A stretch of DNA of 64,000 nt from assembly GCF_024703995.1 (NCBI RefSeq), contig NZ_JAMXQV010000004.1:372001-436000 (forward strand), in the 5' to 3' direction. A program made the position numbers and the translations under genes. The notes under the pieces were generated by a model. It made no database searches, was not told the DNA's origin, and saw only the letters and a program-made list of their open reading frames with translations. The stretch comes from Amycolatopsis iheyensis. Lineage in GTDB: Bacteria > Actinomycetota > Actinomycetes > Mycobacteriales > Pseudonocardiaceae. Positions 43,172 through 51,733 of this stretch are shown here, piece by piece (positions within the stretch are counted from its first letter, which is position 1; each line of letters begins with the position of its first letter).

Positions 43172-44305
43172 CGGCGCGGTCAGCACGACGCGGGTGCCCT
43201 GGCCGGGCGCCGAGTCGATCCGGGCCGAGCCGCCGATCTCGGCCAGCCGCGCGTGGATCGAGTTTTCGATGCCGAAGCCGGCGCGGCGCGCCTTCGGGTC
43301 GAAGCCCGTTCCGTGGTCGCGCACGGAGAGCGTGACCACGCCGTCGTGTTCTTCGAGGCACATCACGGCTTTGTGCGTCTTCGCGTGCTTCAAAGTGTTT
43401 CGCAGCGCCTCGCGAGCCGCGTCGTGCAACGAGTCGACGACGCTCTCGGGGACGTCGGCCGGCTTCGCGAGGGCGACGAGGTCGACGCGCAGGCCTTCCG
43501 CTGTCATCTCGACCGCGAGCGCGCCGAGCCGGTGCTCGAGACCGCCTGGCTCGGCGGACGCGTCGCCGTCGAGGCTCAGGCGCAGCCGCAGGGCGTGCGC
43601 CCTCGCGATGCTGCGCACCTGGTCGAGACTGCCCACCGGGTCGAGGGCGTCGCGGGGCGCGGGCAACGCGAGCGACTCCATCACCTGCAGCACGGTGTCG
43701 TGGACGTCGCGCCGGTGCCGCTCCCGTTCGGCGGCCCGGCCGCGCTGCTCCCCCAGCCGGTGCGCGAACCGCATCGACCCGGCGACGAGGAGCACGATCG
43801 CCAGCGCCGTCGCGGCGGCCGCGAAGAGGGCGAGCACGATCCACGTGGCCGGCGCCGACGTGCCGGACACCACGGCCATGCCGTACCGCAGGAGCACGGC
43901 GCCGGAGATGGCGATCGCCCCGGCCGGAGCGCCGCGCAAGAGCGTCCAGATCATGACCGTGCCCATGATGTTGGGCCAGGTCAGGCCGAGCAGACCGGGC
44001 GCGAAGGCCGCCGCGGCGACGCTCGTGGCGAGCGTGTACGCGGTGTCGGCGGCGAGCACCGGGCGGATGCCGGTGCTGCGGTGGAAGACCCAGGCCACTT
44101 CGGCCAGGTTCGGCAGCAGGTAGAGCACGACAGCGAGGCCGAGCACCGGGGCACCCAGCGGGCCCCCGGCCCAGACGGCCTGCAGGAACAACGCGAGCCG
44201 GAACGCGACCGGCACGAGCACGAGCCTCGGCACCGCCCCCTGCACGAGCGGGAACCCGGCTCCGCCGGCGAGCGCCCCCACGCCGCCGAGCAGCACAACC
44301 CTCAC
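43145..44305 (-). CDS. Orphan sensor histidine kinase, NarL partner type
   Basis: 386 residues from the GTG at 44305. About five to six membrane helices in residues 1-180 form the sensor. HisKA_3 follows with RHRRDVHDTVLQVMESL (phospho-His 202), then HATPase_c with EALRNTLKHAKTHKAV and DHGTGFDPKARRAGFGIENS. This class normally pairs with a NarL/LuxR response regulator, but none is next to it. The 3' end overlaps the phosphatase gene convergently. The signal is unknown. Confidence 0.9.
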   Translation of the reverse strand: MRVVLLGGVGALAGGAGFPLVQGAVPRLVLVPVAFRLALFLQAVWAGGPLGAPVLGLAVVLYLLPNLAEVAWVFHRSTGIRPVLAADTAYTLATSVAAAAFAPGLLGLTWPNIMGTVMIWTLLRGAPAGAIAISGAVLLRYGMAVVSGTSAPATWIVLALFAAAATALAIVLLVAGSMRFAHRLGEQRGRAAERERHRRDVHDTVLQVMESLALPAPRDALDPVGSLDQVRSIARAHALRLRLSLDGDASAEPGGLEHRLGALAVEMTAEGLRVDLVALAKPADVPESVVDSLHDAAREALRNTLKHAKTHKAVMCLEEHDGVVTLSVRDHGTGFDPKARRAGFGIENSIHARLAEIGGSARIDSAPGQGTRVVLTAPLELRFPVG

Positions 44306-44492
44306 GACGTCCTCCCCGGGTCAAGGCCCCTACCCTGACCAGCCCACCTGAACTTGTAACGTCGGTTCATTCATCTCAGCTTACGACGCGATCAGCTTGC
44401 CCCGCTCCCTTCCGGGCTGTCAAACGGGGCTTCGGCGGTAGGGGCCGTACGGGAGCAGACGCATCCCCCGGACGCCCGGATCCCCGGGTTTG

Positions 44493-45683
44493 TCACGATT
44501 CGACCGTCAGCGCGGCTTCCTCGCGCCGGCGGGCGCGGCGCGCGCCGAGAGCGGCGGGCAGGATCAGCGCGGCGACCACGGCCACGAACCCGAACGCGAC
44601 GCCGTAGTTCGTCACCTGCGCGATGCCGCCGACGATCGGCGGGCCGCCGAGGAACCCGGTGTAGGCGATGGCCGTGGCGAAGCCGATCTCGCGCTCGCCG
44701 CCGGCGCCGTCGCCGCGCTTCCCGACGTCCCCGGCCAGGCTGAGCGCGAGCGGGAACGACGCGGCGAGACCCGCGCCGGCCAGCGCGAAGCCGGCGTACC
44801 CGACGGCGGCGACCGGGATCGCCGCCGTGGCGGACAACCCGGCCGCGGCCAGCGCCGACCCCGCGGCGAGGCAGCGCGTCGGGCCGAACCGGCGTTGCGC
44901 CCACGAGCCCGCCAGCCGCGTCAGGGCCATGACCAGCTGGAACCCGGCGAACGCGAGCGCCGCGGCGCCCTGGCCGACCCCGCGTTCGGCCGTCATCAGC
45001 AGCGCGGACCAGTCCGAGGAGGCGCCTTCGGCGATGGCCGAGCAGAGCGCGACGGCGGCCAGCAGCCACAGCACCGGACGCCGGATCGGCGCGCGGGCGG
45101 CGGTCGTGACCGGCACCGCGGAGTCTCCGGCGTGCTCGGGGTGGATGCCCGGGACCGCCCGGACCACGAAGACCAGCACCACGACGGCGACGACCGCGGC
45201 CACGCCCAGGTGGCGCGCCGGGGACCAGCCGTGGCCGGCGGCGAGGCCCGCGGCCAGCGAACCGGCCAGCGCGCCGACGCTGAAGCCCGCGTGGAAGACC
45301 GACATGATCGGCCGCCGCACCCGGCGCTCGACGGCCACCGCGGCGACGTTCATCGCGACGTCCAGCAGCCCGACGCTCACGCCGATCACCAGCAGCGCGC
45401 CGGCCAGGAGCGGCACGGTGGGCGCGAAGCCGATCAGGACGAGCGCGACCGCGGCCAGCAGCGTGCTCCCCGCGACGACCGCGCGGGCCCCGGCGCGTTC
45501 GATGAGCCGGCCGGACACCGAAGCGGCCGCGAGCATCCCGACGCTGGCGCCCAGCAGGGCGAGGCCGAACACCCCCGGCGCGGCGTGCACCTGGGCGGCC
45601 AGCGCCGGCGTGCGCGAAGCCCACGAGCCCAGCGCGAGCCCGTTGATGGCGAACACGGTGAACACCGCGGTCCGGTCTCGCAT
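44493..45683 (-). CDS. MFS transporter
   Basis: 396 residues from the ATG at 45683, with about twelve membrane helices (AVFTVFAINGLALGSWASRT at the start, then VFGLALLGASVGMLAAASVS and SGRLIERAGARAVVAGS, the GxLaDRxGrr-like loop). It resembles the fucose-permease/YbjJ-like group of sugar or drug transporters. It is divergent from a LacI regulator across 59 bases that hold a perfect palindrome, so uptake or export of a sugar-like molecule under that repressor is the likely role. Confidence 0.88.
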   Translation of the reverse strand: MRDRTAVFTVFAINGLALGSWASRTPALAAQVHAAPGVFGLALLGASVGMLAAASVSGRLIERAGARAVVAGSTLLAAVALVLIGFAPTVPLLAGALLVIGVSVGLLDVAMNVAAVAVERRVRRPIMSVFHAGFSVGALAGSLAAGLAAGHGWSPARHLGVAAVVAVVVLVFVVRAVPGIHPEHAGDSAVPVTTAARAPIRRPVLWLLAAVALCSAIAEGASSDWSALLMTAERGVGQGAAALAFAGFQLVMALTRLAGSWAQRRFGPTRCLAAGSALAAAGLSATAAIPVAAVGYAGFALAGAGLAASFPLALSLAGDVGKRGDGAGGEREIGFATAIAYTGFLGGPPIVGGIAQVTNYGVAFGFVAVVAALILPAALGARRARRREEAALTVES

Positions 45684-45696
45684 CGCCCCAGCTTGA

Positions 45697-45710
45697 CTGA
45701 AGCGCTTCAG
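45697..45710. promoter_or_regulatory. LacI-type operator
   Basis: The perfect 14-base palindrome CTGAAGCGCTTCAG has the central CG typical of LacI/GalR-family sites and lies between the divergent MFS and LacI starts, 14 bases upstream of the MFS ATG. Confidence 0.75.
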
Positions 45711-45742
45711 AAAGTCGAGGGAGATCCGGCTAGACTGCGCGG

Positions 45743-46804
45743 ATGACCCGGCGGCGCCGTCCCACGCTCGACGACGTCGCGGAGGCCGTCGGCGTCTCCC
45801 GGGCGACGGTGTCGAACGCCTACAACCGGCCTGACCAGCTGTCTTCGCAGCTGCGTGCGCAGGTCCTGCAGGCGGCTGCTTCGCTGGGCTACGCGGGTCC
45901 CGACCCGACCGCGCGGAGCCTCGCCACGAGCCGCACCGGGGCGATCGCCGTCCTGCTGGACACCTCGCTGTCGACGGCGTTTTCCGACCCGGCGCTGTCG
46001 CTGACGCTGGACGCGCTGGCGCGGGTGGTCGACCCGCACGAGCACGCGCTGCTGCTCCTGCCCGGCGGGCCGCCGGCCGCGCGGGTGCTGAGCGTGCAGG
46101 CCGACGTCGCGGTGGCGTATTCGCTGGCCGACGGGGCGCCGGCGCTGGACTCGGTGCGCGCGCGGGGGTTGCCGCTCGTGGTGATCGACCAGCCGCTGCT
46201 GCCCGGGGTGGCGCGGATCGGCTGCGCGGACCGGGCGGGGGCGGCGCTCGCCGCGCGGCACCTGGTCGGGCTCGGGCACCGGCGGTTCGGGATCTTCGCC
46301 GCGTGCAGCCGCGTCGTGCCTGGTGGCGGGCCACTTTCCCGGGCCGAGGCCGAGGGTGCCCCGTTCCGCGACACGCGCGAACGGCTCGCGGGGTACCTCG
46401 ACGAGCTGGGTTCGGCGCCGGTCGTCGTCGAGGAGGCGGCCGGGCTGAGCGCGGAAAGCGCGATGGCGGGGGCGTTCGCGCTGCTCGGGCGGGCGCCGCG
46501 GCCGACCGCGCTGCTGTGCATGTCCGACCAGCTCGCGCTGGGGGTGCTCGCGGCGGCGGCGCAGCTGGGCATCGACGTGCCGGGTGAGCTGTCCGTGGTC
46601 GGGTTCGACGACACCCCGCCGGCGACCTGGTCGTCGCCGGGGCTGACCACCGTGCGGCAGGACCTCGCGGCCAAGGGGCGGATCGCCGGGGAGCTGGTGC
46701 TGGAGCTGCTGGCCGCGGCCCCGCTTTCTGCTCCGCTCTCTGCTCCAGGCTCGGTGGAAGTGCCTGTTTCGCTGGTCGAGCGCGGGAGCACGGGGCCCGC
46801 TTAG
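45743..46804 (+). CDS. LacI-family transcriptional regulator
   Basis: 353 residues from the ATG at 45743. The N-terminal headpiece TLDDVAEAVGVSRATVSNAY has the LacI helix-turn-helix and hinge helix (PDPTARSLATSRT), followed by the periplasmic-binding-like domain (LGHRRFGIFAACSR, PTALLCMSDQLALGVLAAAA, VPGELSVVGFDDTPPA). It should repress the divergent MFS gene through the palindrome at 45697-45710 and release on a sugar-like ligand. Confidence 0.93.
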   Translation: MTRRRRPTLDDVAEAVGVSRATVSNAYNRPDQLSSQLRAQVLQAAASLGYAGPDPTARSLATSRTGAIAVLLDTSLSTAFSDPALSLTLDALARVVDPHEHALLLLPGGPPAARVLSVQADVAVAYSLADGAPALDSVRARGLPLVVIDQPLLPGVARIGCADRAGAALAARHLVGLGHRRFGIFAACSRVVPGGGPLSRAEAEGAPFRDTRERLAGYLDELGSAPVVVEEAAGLSAESAMAGAFALLGRAPRPTALLCMSDQLALGVLAAAAQLGIDVPGELSVVGFDDTPPATWSSPGLTTVRQDLAAKGRIAGELVLELLAAAPLSAPLSAPGSVEVPVSLVERGSTGPA

Positions 46805-46975
46805 CACCGTCTCCACGCGCTCGCAAGACCTTCTCGCGCCCCTGTGGACAACCATTCTTCCGACGGCCGGTTGTCCACAGAAACGAAATCCCGGGCTGAC
46901 AAATCTTCCCCCGCCCGCCAACCTGGAATCACACGTTCACCGCGGCCCGGCCGCGACTCCCGAGGGGAAACCACC

Positions 46976-47350
46976 ATGTCTTCACGTCGGCTCCGATCCC
47001 ACCTGCCCGTCCTGCTCGTGCTGGCGCTGGCCGGGCTGCTGACCAGCGCCGGAGCAGCCCAAGCCGCCTCCGAACCCGGCTGTCAGAAGGGCGAATTCTG
47101 CCTCTGGCCGGCCGACGACTACGGCGGCACGCCCCAGCGATTCGACCTGCGCACCGCGAATCCCGGCGAATGCATTCCCCTGCCGGCGGAATTCGCCGGG
47201 TCGTCGTTCGCGAATCTGATGAGCCGGGACGTCACGGTGTACCAGAGCGAGGAATGCTCGACGGAGGGAGATTTCATCACCTATCCGGGTGGCGGCACGT
47301 TCGTACCGGACGCGCCGTTCCTGGTCCGCGGGATCCAGATCTGGGAATGA
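46976..47350 (+). CDS. Secreted peptidase-inhibitor family I36-type protein
   Basis: 124 residues from the ATG at 46976 after CGAGGGGAAACC. The signal peptide is about residues 1-31 (LPVLLVLALAGLLTSAGAAQ, cut near AQAAS). The mature part is a small Cys-rich domain: CQKGEFCLWPADDYGGTPQR, GECIPLP, SFANLMSRDVTVYQSEEC. This is the beta/gamma-crystallin-like pattern of the I36 (SMI) inhibitors of Streptomyces. It may inhibit metalloproteases or simply be a stable extracellular protein. Two strong hairpins follow. Confidence 0.85.
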   Translation: MSSRRLRSHLPVLLVLALAGLLTSAGAAQAASEPGCQKGEFCLWPADDYGGTPQRFDLRTANPGECIPLPAEFAGSSFANLMSRDVTVYQSEECSTEGDFITYPGGGTFVPDAPFLVRGIQIWE

Positions 47351-47423
47351 CGCCCTGAGCTGGGCCCGCACCCGCCGTCCGCTCCAGGGGAGAGCCGGCT
47401 CGCGGCGGCGGCCGGGCCCGTTT

Positions 47424-47489
47424 GGGGCCGCTCCCCCGACAGCGGCCCCATCCCGTGGGCGCGCCTCTGCGGCGTGGCGCGCCCACGGG
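47424..47489 (+). terminator. Tandem hairpins after the I36-type gene
   Basis: Hairpin one: GGGGCCGCT (47424-47432) with AGCGGCCCC (47441-47449). Hairpin two: CCCGTGGGCGCGC (47452-47464) with GCGCGCCCACGGG (47477-47489). Both are perfect and lie about 75-140 bases past the stop codon. Confidence 0.65.
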
Positions 47490-47531
47490 CCTCCATCGAG
47501 ACCCCGATGGCGTCCGTGGCCTCTGTACTGC

Positions 47532-47572
47532 GAGCGAGAGCCTTCTAATCTCTAGTTCGCAGGTTAGAGCCC
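47532..47572 (+). repeat. Partial copy of tRNA-Arg (possible attachment-site scar)
   Basis: Aligned without gaps to 47812-47852 in the tRNA-Arg gene (offset 280), 37 of 41 bases are identical, including the 18-base run GAGCCTTCTAATCTCTAG across the anticodon arm and TCGCAGGTT at the T-arm. The acceptor stem and most of the D-arm are missing, so it cannot be a tRNA. Confidence 0.8.
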
Positions 47573-47789
47573 ACGGAGGGCTGCGCGCCACACTCCAGGC
47601 GCGTGATCGTCACCCAGCGAGGTCAGTCCGACACGATTCGGGCGATCGCGACGTCACCGCGACCGAACTCCCGAATTACGTCGAACGAGACCTGAAACGA
47701 TTGGCCGGTGTCGAACGATCGAGAGGATGGCGACGACTAAGCTGCCCGTGCCGGGCGACCGGCACGACCGGCAGCAGCCGTCGGCGCGG
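47573..47789. other. Spacer between the tRNA-Arg partial copy and the tRNA gene
   Basis: 217 bases, somewhat lower in GC than the surroundings (for example GACCTGAAACGATTGGCCGG). No gene, integrase fragment or promoter is recognised beyond what the tRNA must have just upstream. Confidence 0.4.
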
Positions 47790-47863
47790 GCCCTCGTAGC
47801 TCAGCTGGATAGAGCAAGAGCCTTCTAATCTCTAGGTCGCAGGTTCGAGTCCTGCCGGGGGCG
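47790..47863 (+). tRNA. tRNA-Arg (anticodon TCT)
   Basis: Acceptor GCCCTCG pairs with CGGGGGC (one G-T pair), D-arm GCTC/GAGC, anticodon loop CTTCTAA (anticodon TCT), T-arm GCAGG/CCTGC, and CCA encoded at 47864-47866. The anticodon stem AGAGC/TCTCT has a C-T mismatch at the pair next to the loop (31-39), which is unusual. The same anticodon-arm sequence is repeated 280 bases upstream. Confidence 0.92.
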
Positions 47864-47874
47864 CCACCAGGGAA

Positions 47875-47903
47875 GACGCCGTACGCAAGCCGCGTACGGC
47901 GTC
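47875..47903 (+). terminator. Hairpin terminator after tRNA-Arg
   Basis: A 12-bp perfect stem (GACGCCGTACGC / GCGTACGGCGTC) with loop AAGCC starts 8 bases after the encoded CCA. Confidence 0.75.
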
Positions 47904-48176
47904 ACGGGCGGACGAGAGCCGCCTCACACCGGCAGACAATCCCACGCCCACAATGGACGGCGGAGCTTCGCGCACCCCTGTGGCGGACGGGCCATCGAAG
48001 CAGCGGCCGATCGGTCGAGCGGACCATCCCGAGTTCCACTCGAGACGGACTCGTTATCAGCCGGTGGCCTCACGAAGAGCGACAGCTCGGACACCGGTCT
48101 GAACCTTTGAAAGCGGCGACATCCCACGATCGAGTGAGCGACCGATCGAGTGACTGAACGCGAAGGGCGAACCACC
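47904..48176. other. Gene-free region downstream of tRNA-Arg
   Basis: About 270 bases. No convincing frame, repeat or integrase remnant. It contains several GATCGAG-type short repeats (CCGATCGGTCGAGC, ACGATCGAGTGAG, CCGATCGAGTGAC) just before the next gene, which might be regulator half-sites. Confidence 0.35.
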
Positions 48177-48752
48177 GTGGAAGACAACCCATCCGAAGCC
48201 CGGACCCATCGCAGGCGAACCAACAGCGCGGCCCGCGCGGCATTCGAAGACGCCCGCCGGGCGGGCCTGGTCAGGCGGCACCTGCTGAAGCTGCACCACC
48301 TCGGCATTCCACCGCGCCGGTACACAACACCGGAGATCGCGGCGGCACCACCCGCGGACGACCGGGCGGGCTCCGCGCTGGGCCCGCCGGAGCCAAGGGA
48401 AGCGGCGCGCCCAGCCGGCTCCGCGGCTGCCTTGCCTTCACACGAAGCGGCAGCCGTCCCACGTCCGGAAGCCGCGGCGACAACAAGGCGACCTCACGTC
48501 GCGGCGGAAGGCGCCCAGCCGAGCACCCAGGCGGCGGCCACCCATCCCGGCGCCACGCACCAACACCAAGCGGCAGCCGGCTACCCCCACGACACGGCCG
48601 ACACCTCGCACACCCCGGGCACCACCGACCCCTTCGACTTTCCCGGCACCCCCGCCCCACCGCGGCTCGCTCCGCCTCCAGGCCGCCACCGCCGGTCCAC
48701 CGCAGCACGCGAAGGAGGCGAACTCCCACCGTCCACATCGGATGCGGCTTGA
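48177..48752 (+). CDS. Hypothetical protein with basic helical N-terminus
   Basis: 191 residues from the GTG at 48177, preceded by GAAGGGCGA. Residues 1-45 (VEDNPSEARTHRRRTNSAAR, then AAFEDARRAGLVRRHLLKLH) look like a real basic amphipathic helical segment. The rest is Ala/Pro/His/Thr-rich and probably disordered. No family is recognised. Since high-GC DNA readily gives such frames, the gene is only moderately supported. Confidence 0.45.
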   Translation: MEDNPSEARTHRRRTNSAARAAFEDARRAGLVRRHLLKLHHLGIPPRRYTTPEIAAAPPADDRAGSALGPPEPREAARPAGSAAALPSHEAAAVPRPEAAATTRRPHVAAEGAQPSTQAAATHPGATHQHQAAAGYPHDTADTSHTPGTTDPFDFPGTPAPPRLAPPPGRHRRSTAAREGGELPPSTSDAA

Positions 48753-48835
48753 GCACGTAAAGGTGCGGGCCAGGCGCACTGGCTCGGCCGACGGCACCAG
48801 GCGCCGCAACAACGTGCTCAACGCTCCCGCACGGC

Positions 48836-49600
48836 TTACGCTGCCCGATCCCCCGGGACAGCCGTTCGCGTGACAGTCGCCAGTGCGCGCAACACCATCG
48901 CCTGGTGCTGACGAAAATAGAAATGCCCGCCGGGGAAACAGCGCAGGTCGATCTCGCCAGTCACATGTGCACGCCACGCGCGCAGTGCGTCGGCGCCGAT
49001 TGTGTCTTCGCGGCCGCCGAACGCGGTCAGCGGCACGGGCAAGGGGGCGTCCGCGCGCCACTCGTACGTTTCCAGGATCTGGTAGTCGGCACGGAGGTAG
49101 CGGGCCACCGTGGCCTTCCGTTCGGGGTCGTCCAGGATTCCGGTGGGGAGGCCGCCGTGTCTGTGGGCCACCTCGGTGAGCAGGTCGTCGTCGGGCAGGT
49201 GGTGGATGGGTGGTTCCGTGCGGGGTGTCGACGGCGCCGGGAACCCGGAGACGATCAGCTGCTCCGGCAGCCGGCGCCCGGTGCGGCGCAGTTGCCGGGT
49301 GACCTCGTAACCCATCAGCGCGCCGAGGCTGTGTCCGAACACCGCGTACGGCGCGTCGGTCGGCAGCACCTCGGCCACCTCGGCGACCACTTCGCCCATG
49401 CGGGTCAGCACCGGCTCGGAAAGGCGGGAACCACGGCCGGGCAACTGAACCGCGCTGATCTCCACGCCCGGCAACCGGCGCGACCACCGGGCGAACTCCG
49501 CGGGCGCCCCGCCACCGTGCGGAAAGCAGATCAACCTCAGGCGGCCGGGCCGGGCTGGGCCGTGGATGAACCAGCCGCCGGTCGGGTGCGCGTTCACCAT
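48836..49600 (-). CDS. Type II thioesterase (NRPS/PKS editing type)
   Basis: 254 residues from the ATG at 49600 after GAGGAGGACGAAG. Alpha/beta hydrolase of the TEII class: RLICFPHGGGAPAEFARWSR at the N-terminus, PGRGSRL, the nucleophile elbow GHSLGALMG with Ser 91, an Asp in the GGREDTIGAD segment and the final His in FPGGHFYFRQH. TEIIs remove wrong or stalled acyl groups from carrier proteins of modular synthases. No synthase is in the window, so its partner should lie in the adjoining cluster to the right, or elsewhere. Confidence 0.9.
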   Translation of the reverse strand: MVNAHPTGGWFIHGPARPGRLRLICFPHGGGAPAEFARWSRRLPGVEISAVQLPGRGSRLSEPVLTRMGEVVAEVAEVLPTDAPYAVFGHSLGALMGYEVTRQLRRTGRRLPEQLIVSGFPAPSTPRTEPPIHHLPDDDLLTEVAHRHGGLPTGILDDPERKATVARYLRADYQILETYEWRADAPLPVPLTAFGGREDTIGADALRAWRAHVTGEIDLRCFPGGHFYFRQHQAMVLRALATVTRTAVPGDRAA

Positions 49601-49635
49601 CTTCGTCCTCCTCTCGGTGCTCGCCGGCCAAAATG

Positions 49636-49667
49636 AAGGGCCGCAACCGGGTTCGGTTGCGGCCCTT
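49636..49667 (-). terminator. Hairpin between acyltransferase and thioesterase genes
   Basis: A perfect 13-bp stem (AAGGGCCGCAACC / GGTTGCGGCCCTT) with a 6-base loop lies 51-82 bases past the acyltransferase stop. It separates that transcript from the TEII gene downstream on the same strand. Confidence 0.7.
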
Positions 49668-49717
49668 CGGGTGGGGGTGGGGGATCGACGGTGAACACCG
49701 CTACGACATCCCGATGC

Positions 49718-50974
49718 TCATGCCGCCTTGGGTGCCTCGCCGGTTTCGCGAGGTGCCGGGTCGGTGCCGGGCAGCCGGGTCGGCTTCGTGGGCCGGTCCC
49801 GCTTGCGGCCGAACCGGCGCATCATCGGCGACTCCACGAACCGGAACAAGAGCCAGCCACCGAGCAGCGTCATGGCGAGGAGACCGAGCAGCATCAGCAC
49901 GCCGACCGGCGTGGAGAACGTCGGACCGCCCGTGACCCCGCGGAACCAGAAGACCGTCACGCACTGGCACATGTAGAAACCGAAGGAGATCTTCCCGAGG
50001 AACACCATGACCCGGCCGCGCATCAAGGTTCGCGTTCCACGCAGGTCCGCGTTGGCGAAGGCACCCACCACGATCCCGATCGGCACGAGCTGGACCAGGC
50101 TGAGCGTGTACTGCACCGGGACGATGTAAGTGGCACCCAGGCCGATGGCCATGATCACCGTCGCCAGCATCGGGCTGATCCGGATCCACTTGCGGGCCAG
50201 GACGATGCGCGCCACGAACATCCCGAGCACGAACTCGAAAACGCGCGCGGGCGGGAAGAGGTAGATGAGCCAGTACTGCAGGTCGGCCAGGAGCGGCGGT
50301 CCCGGGGTGGTCTTGTCCGGGATGACGGCCATCACGGTCGTCTGGTACACCGCGAGAGCGGCCACTGTCGCGATCGCACCGATCCACAGCCCGCGCGGGC
50401 TCAGCTTGGCGATGAGCTTGAACAGCAGCGGGAAGCACATGTAGAAGAACAGTTCGGCGCACAGCGACCAAGCCGGGGTGTTCATGCTCTGGCTGATCTT
50501 GAAGTTCGGGAACCACGACTGCAGCAGCAACATGTTGGGCAGCCACACCCACCACGCGACGGCGCCACCGGCGAACAGGATCATCACCACCGCCCACATG
50601 ACCAGGTGGTTGGGGAAGACCTTCACCAGCCGGCGGCGGATGAAGGCCCGTGCCGAGGTGCCGGGGCTCGCCGACCACGTGAGCACGAAGCCACTCAGCA
50701 CGAAGAAGAAGGTCAGCCCGACGAAGCCGGTGTAGTTGAAGGCATGGGTGAGAAAGTTCGCCAGCGAGGGATCGGCGAACGGGGTGATCGCCGGCCAGCT
50801 GAGGTTGACCGGGTTGACCAACAACGTCGTGTGAAAGAGGAACGTTCCGATGGCAGCGACGAAACGCAGCCCCGTCAACGAATTCAGCGCCGCCGGCCTT
50901 GGTGGTGATGTCGCAATACCAGAGCCGGGTTCGGCTTGCACAAGCTTCGCCCTGTCGCCATTACTGTCACTCAC
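49718..50974 (-). CDS. Acyltransferase-3 family membrane protein
   Basis: 418 residues from the GTG at 50974 after GGAGGAGTGGGTC. About ten membrane helices with the acyltransferase-3 hallmarks: LNSLTGLRFVAAIGTFLFHT (conserved Arg and His), FFFVLSGFVLTWSASPGTSA, RRRLVKVFPNHLVMW and MNTPAWSLCAELFFYMCFPL. Relatives such as MdmB add acyl groups to macrolide sugars or lactones; OafA types acetylate surface sugars. Its place at the start of a tailoring cluster favours acylation of a natural product. Confidence 0.87.
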   Translation of the reverse strand: MSDSNGDRAKLVQAEPGSGIATSPPRPAALNSLTGLRFVAAIGTFLFHTTLLVNPVNLSWPAITPFADPSLANFLTHAFNYTGFVGLTFFFVLSGFVLTWSASPGTSARAFIRRRLVKVFPNHLVMWAVVMILFAGGAVAWWVWLPNMLLLQSWFPNFKISQSMNTPAWSLCAELFFYMCFPLLFKLIAKLSPRGLWIGAIATVAALAVYQTTVMAVIPDKTTPGPPLLADLQYWLIYLFPPARVFEFVLGMFVARIVLARKWIRISPMLATVIMAIGLGATYIVPVQYTLSLVQLVPIGIVVGAFANADLRGTRTLMRGRVMVFLGKISFGFYMCQCVTVFWFRGVTGGPTFSTPVGVLMLLGLLAMTLLGGWLLFRFVESPMMRRFGRKRDRPTKPTRLPGTDPAPRETGEAPKAA

Positions 50975-51139
50975 GACCCACTCCTCCGTTGGCCGGTCGG
51001 CATTTCTGGTGGAACCATACGATTCGGCTCGGGTACCGACTACTCCACAGTTGCTGAACGGCCGGAGCCCGGGAAGCGGGCGCGGTTTGCCACGGCGATC
51101 CCGCTCGCGTGCCGCCATTCCGCACGTTAGGATCGCGCC

Positions 51140-51733
51140 ATGCCGAAGCTCATCGTCTCTGTCCTGACGTCCCTCGACGGGTATTACGAAGGCCCCGGCA
51201 AGGACCTCTCCCCGATGCCGTTCGAGGATGCCTTCAACACGCACAACCTCGGCCTTCTGCAGCGTGCGGGCACGCTCGTGTACGGCAGCACGTGGTTCCC
51301 CGGCAACTGGGAACACTGGTCCGCCGTCGCCGCCGACGAGTCGCAGAACGACCGCGACCACGAGACCGCCGCACTTGTCACCTCCCTGGATGCTGTTGTC
51401 ATCAGCGATTCGATGGAGGTCGACCCCGACGCCCCCTGGGCAGCGAAAACACGAGTGGTGTCCCGTTCCGAGGCCGCAAAAGAAATCGCGCGGCTCAAAC
51501 AAGGCAGCGGCGGCGACCTGCTCATGTTCGGCAGCGCGACGACCTGGAACCCGCTGCTCGCCGAGGGCCTGGTCGACGAGTTGATCGTCCTCGTCGGCGC
51601 CGCCGTGCTCGGTGCCGGGTCCAAGCTCTACTCCGGTTCGCGAGCGGGCCTGAAACTGCTGTCCGCTCGTGTCCTGCCCGATTCGCAGCTGGTCGAACTG
51701 CGCTACGACGCGACCGGCGAGGAGACCGCGTGA
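51140..51733 (+). CDS. DHFR/RibD-C-like reductase
   Basis: 197 residues. RibD C-terminal/dihydrofolate-reductase-like fold: MPKLIVSVLTSLDGYYEGPG at the start, LVYGSTWFPGNWEHW, the nucleotide-binding GSGGDLLMFGSATTWNPLLA and LVDELIVLVGAAVLGAGSKL at the end. It uses NADPH; members act on pteridine- or pyrimidine-like substrates, but this branch is unassigned. Its stop overlaps the start of the cyclase-family gene by four bases. Confidence 0.87.
   Translation: MPKLIVSVLTSLDGYYEGPGKDLSPMPFEDAFNTHNLGLLQRAGTLVYGSTWFPGNWEHWSAVAADESQNDRDHETAALVTSLDAVVISDSMEVDPDAPWAAKTRVVSRSEAAKEIARLKQGSGGDLLMFGSATTWNPLLAEGLVDELIVLVGAAVLGAGSKLYSGSRAGLKLLSARVLPDSQLVELRYDATGEETA

Noticed and set aside
47573..47789. Integrase or excisionase fragment between tRNA-Arg and its partial copy
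   Set aside because: No frame there shows recombinase motifs, so the att idea rests on the duplicated tRNA segment alone.
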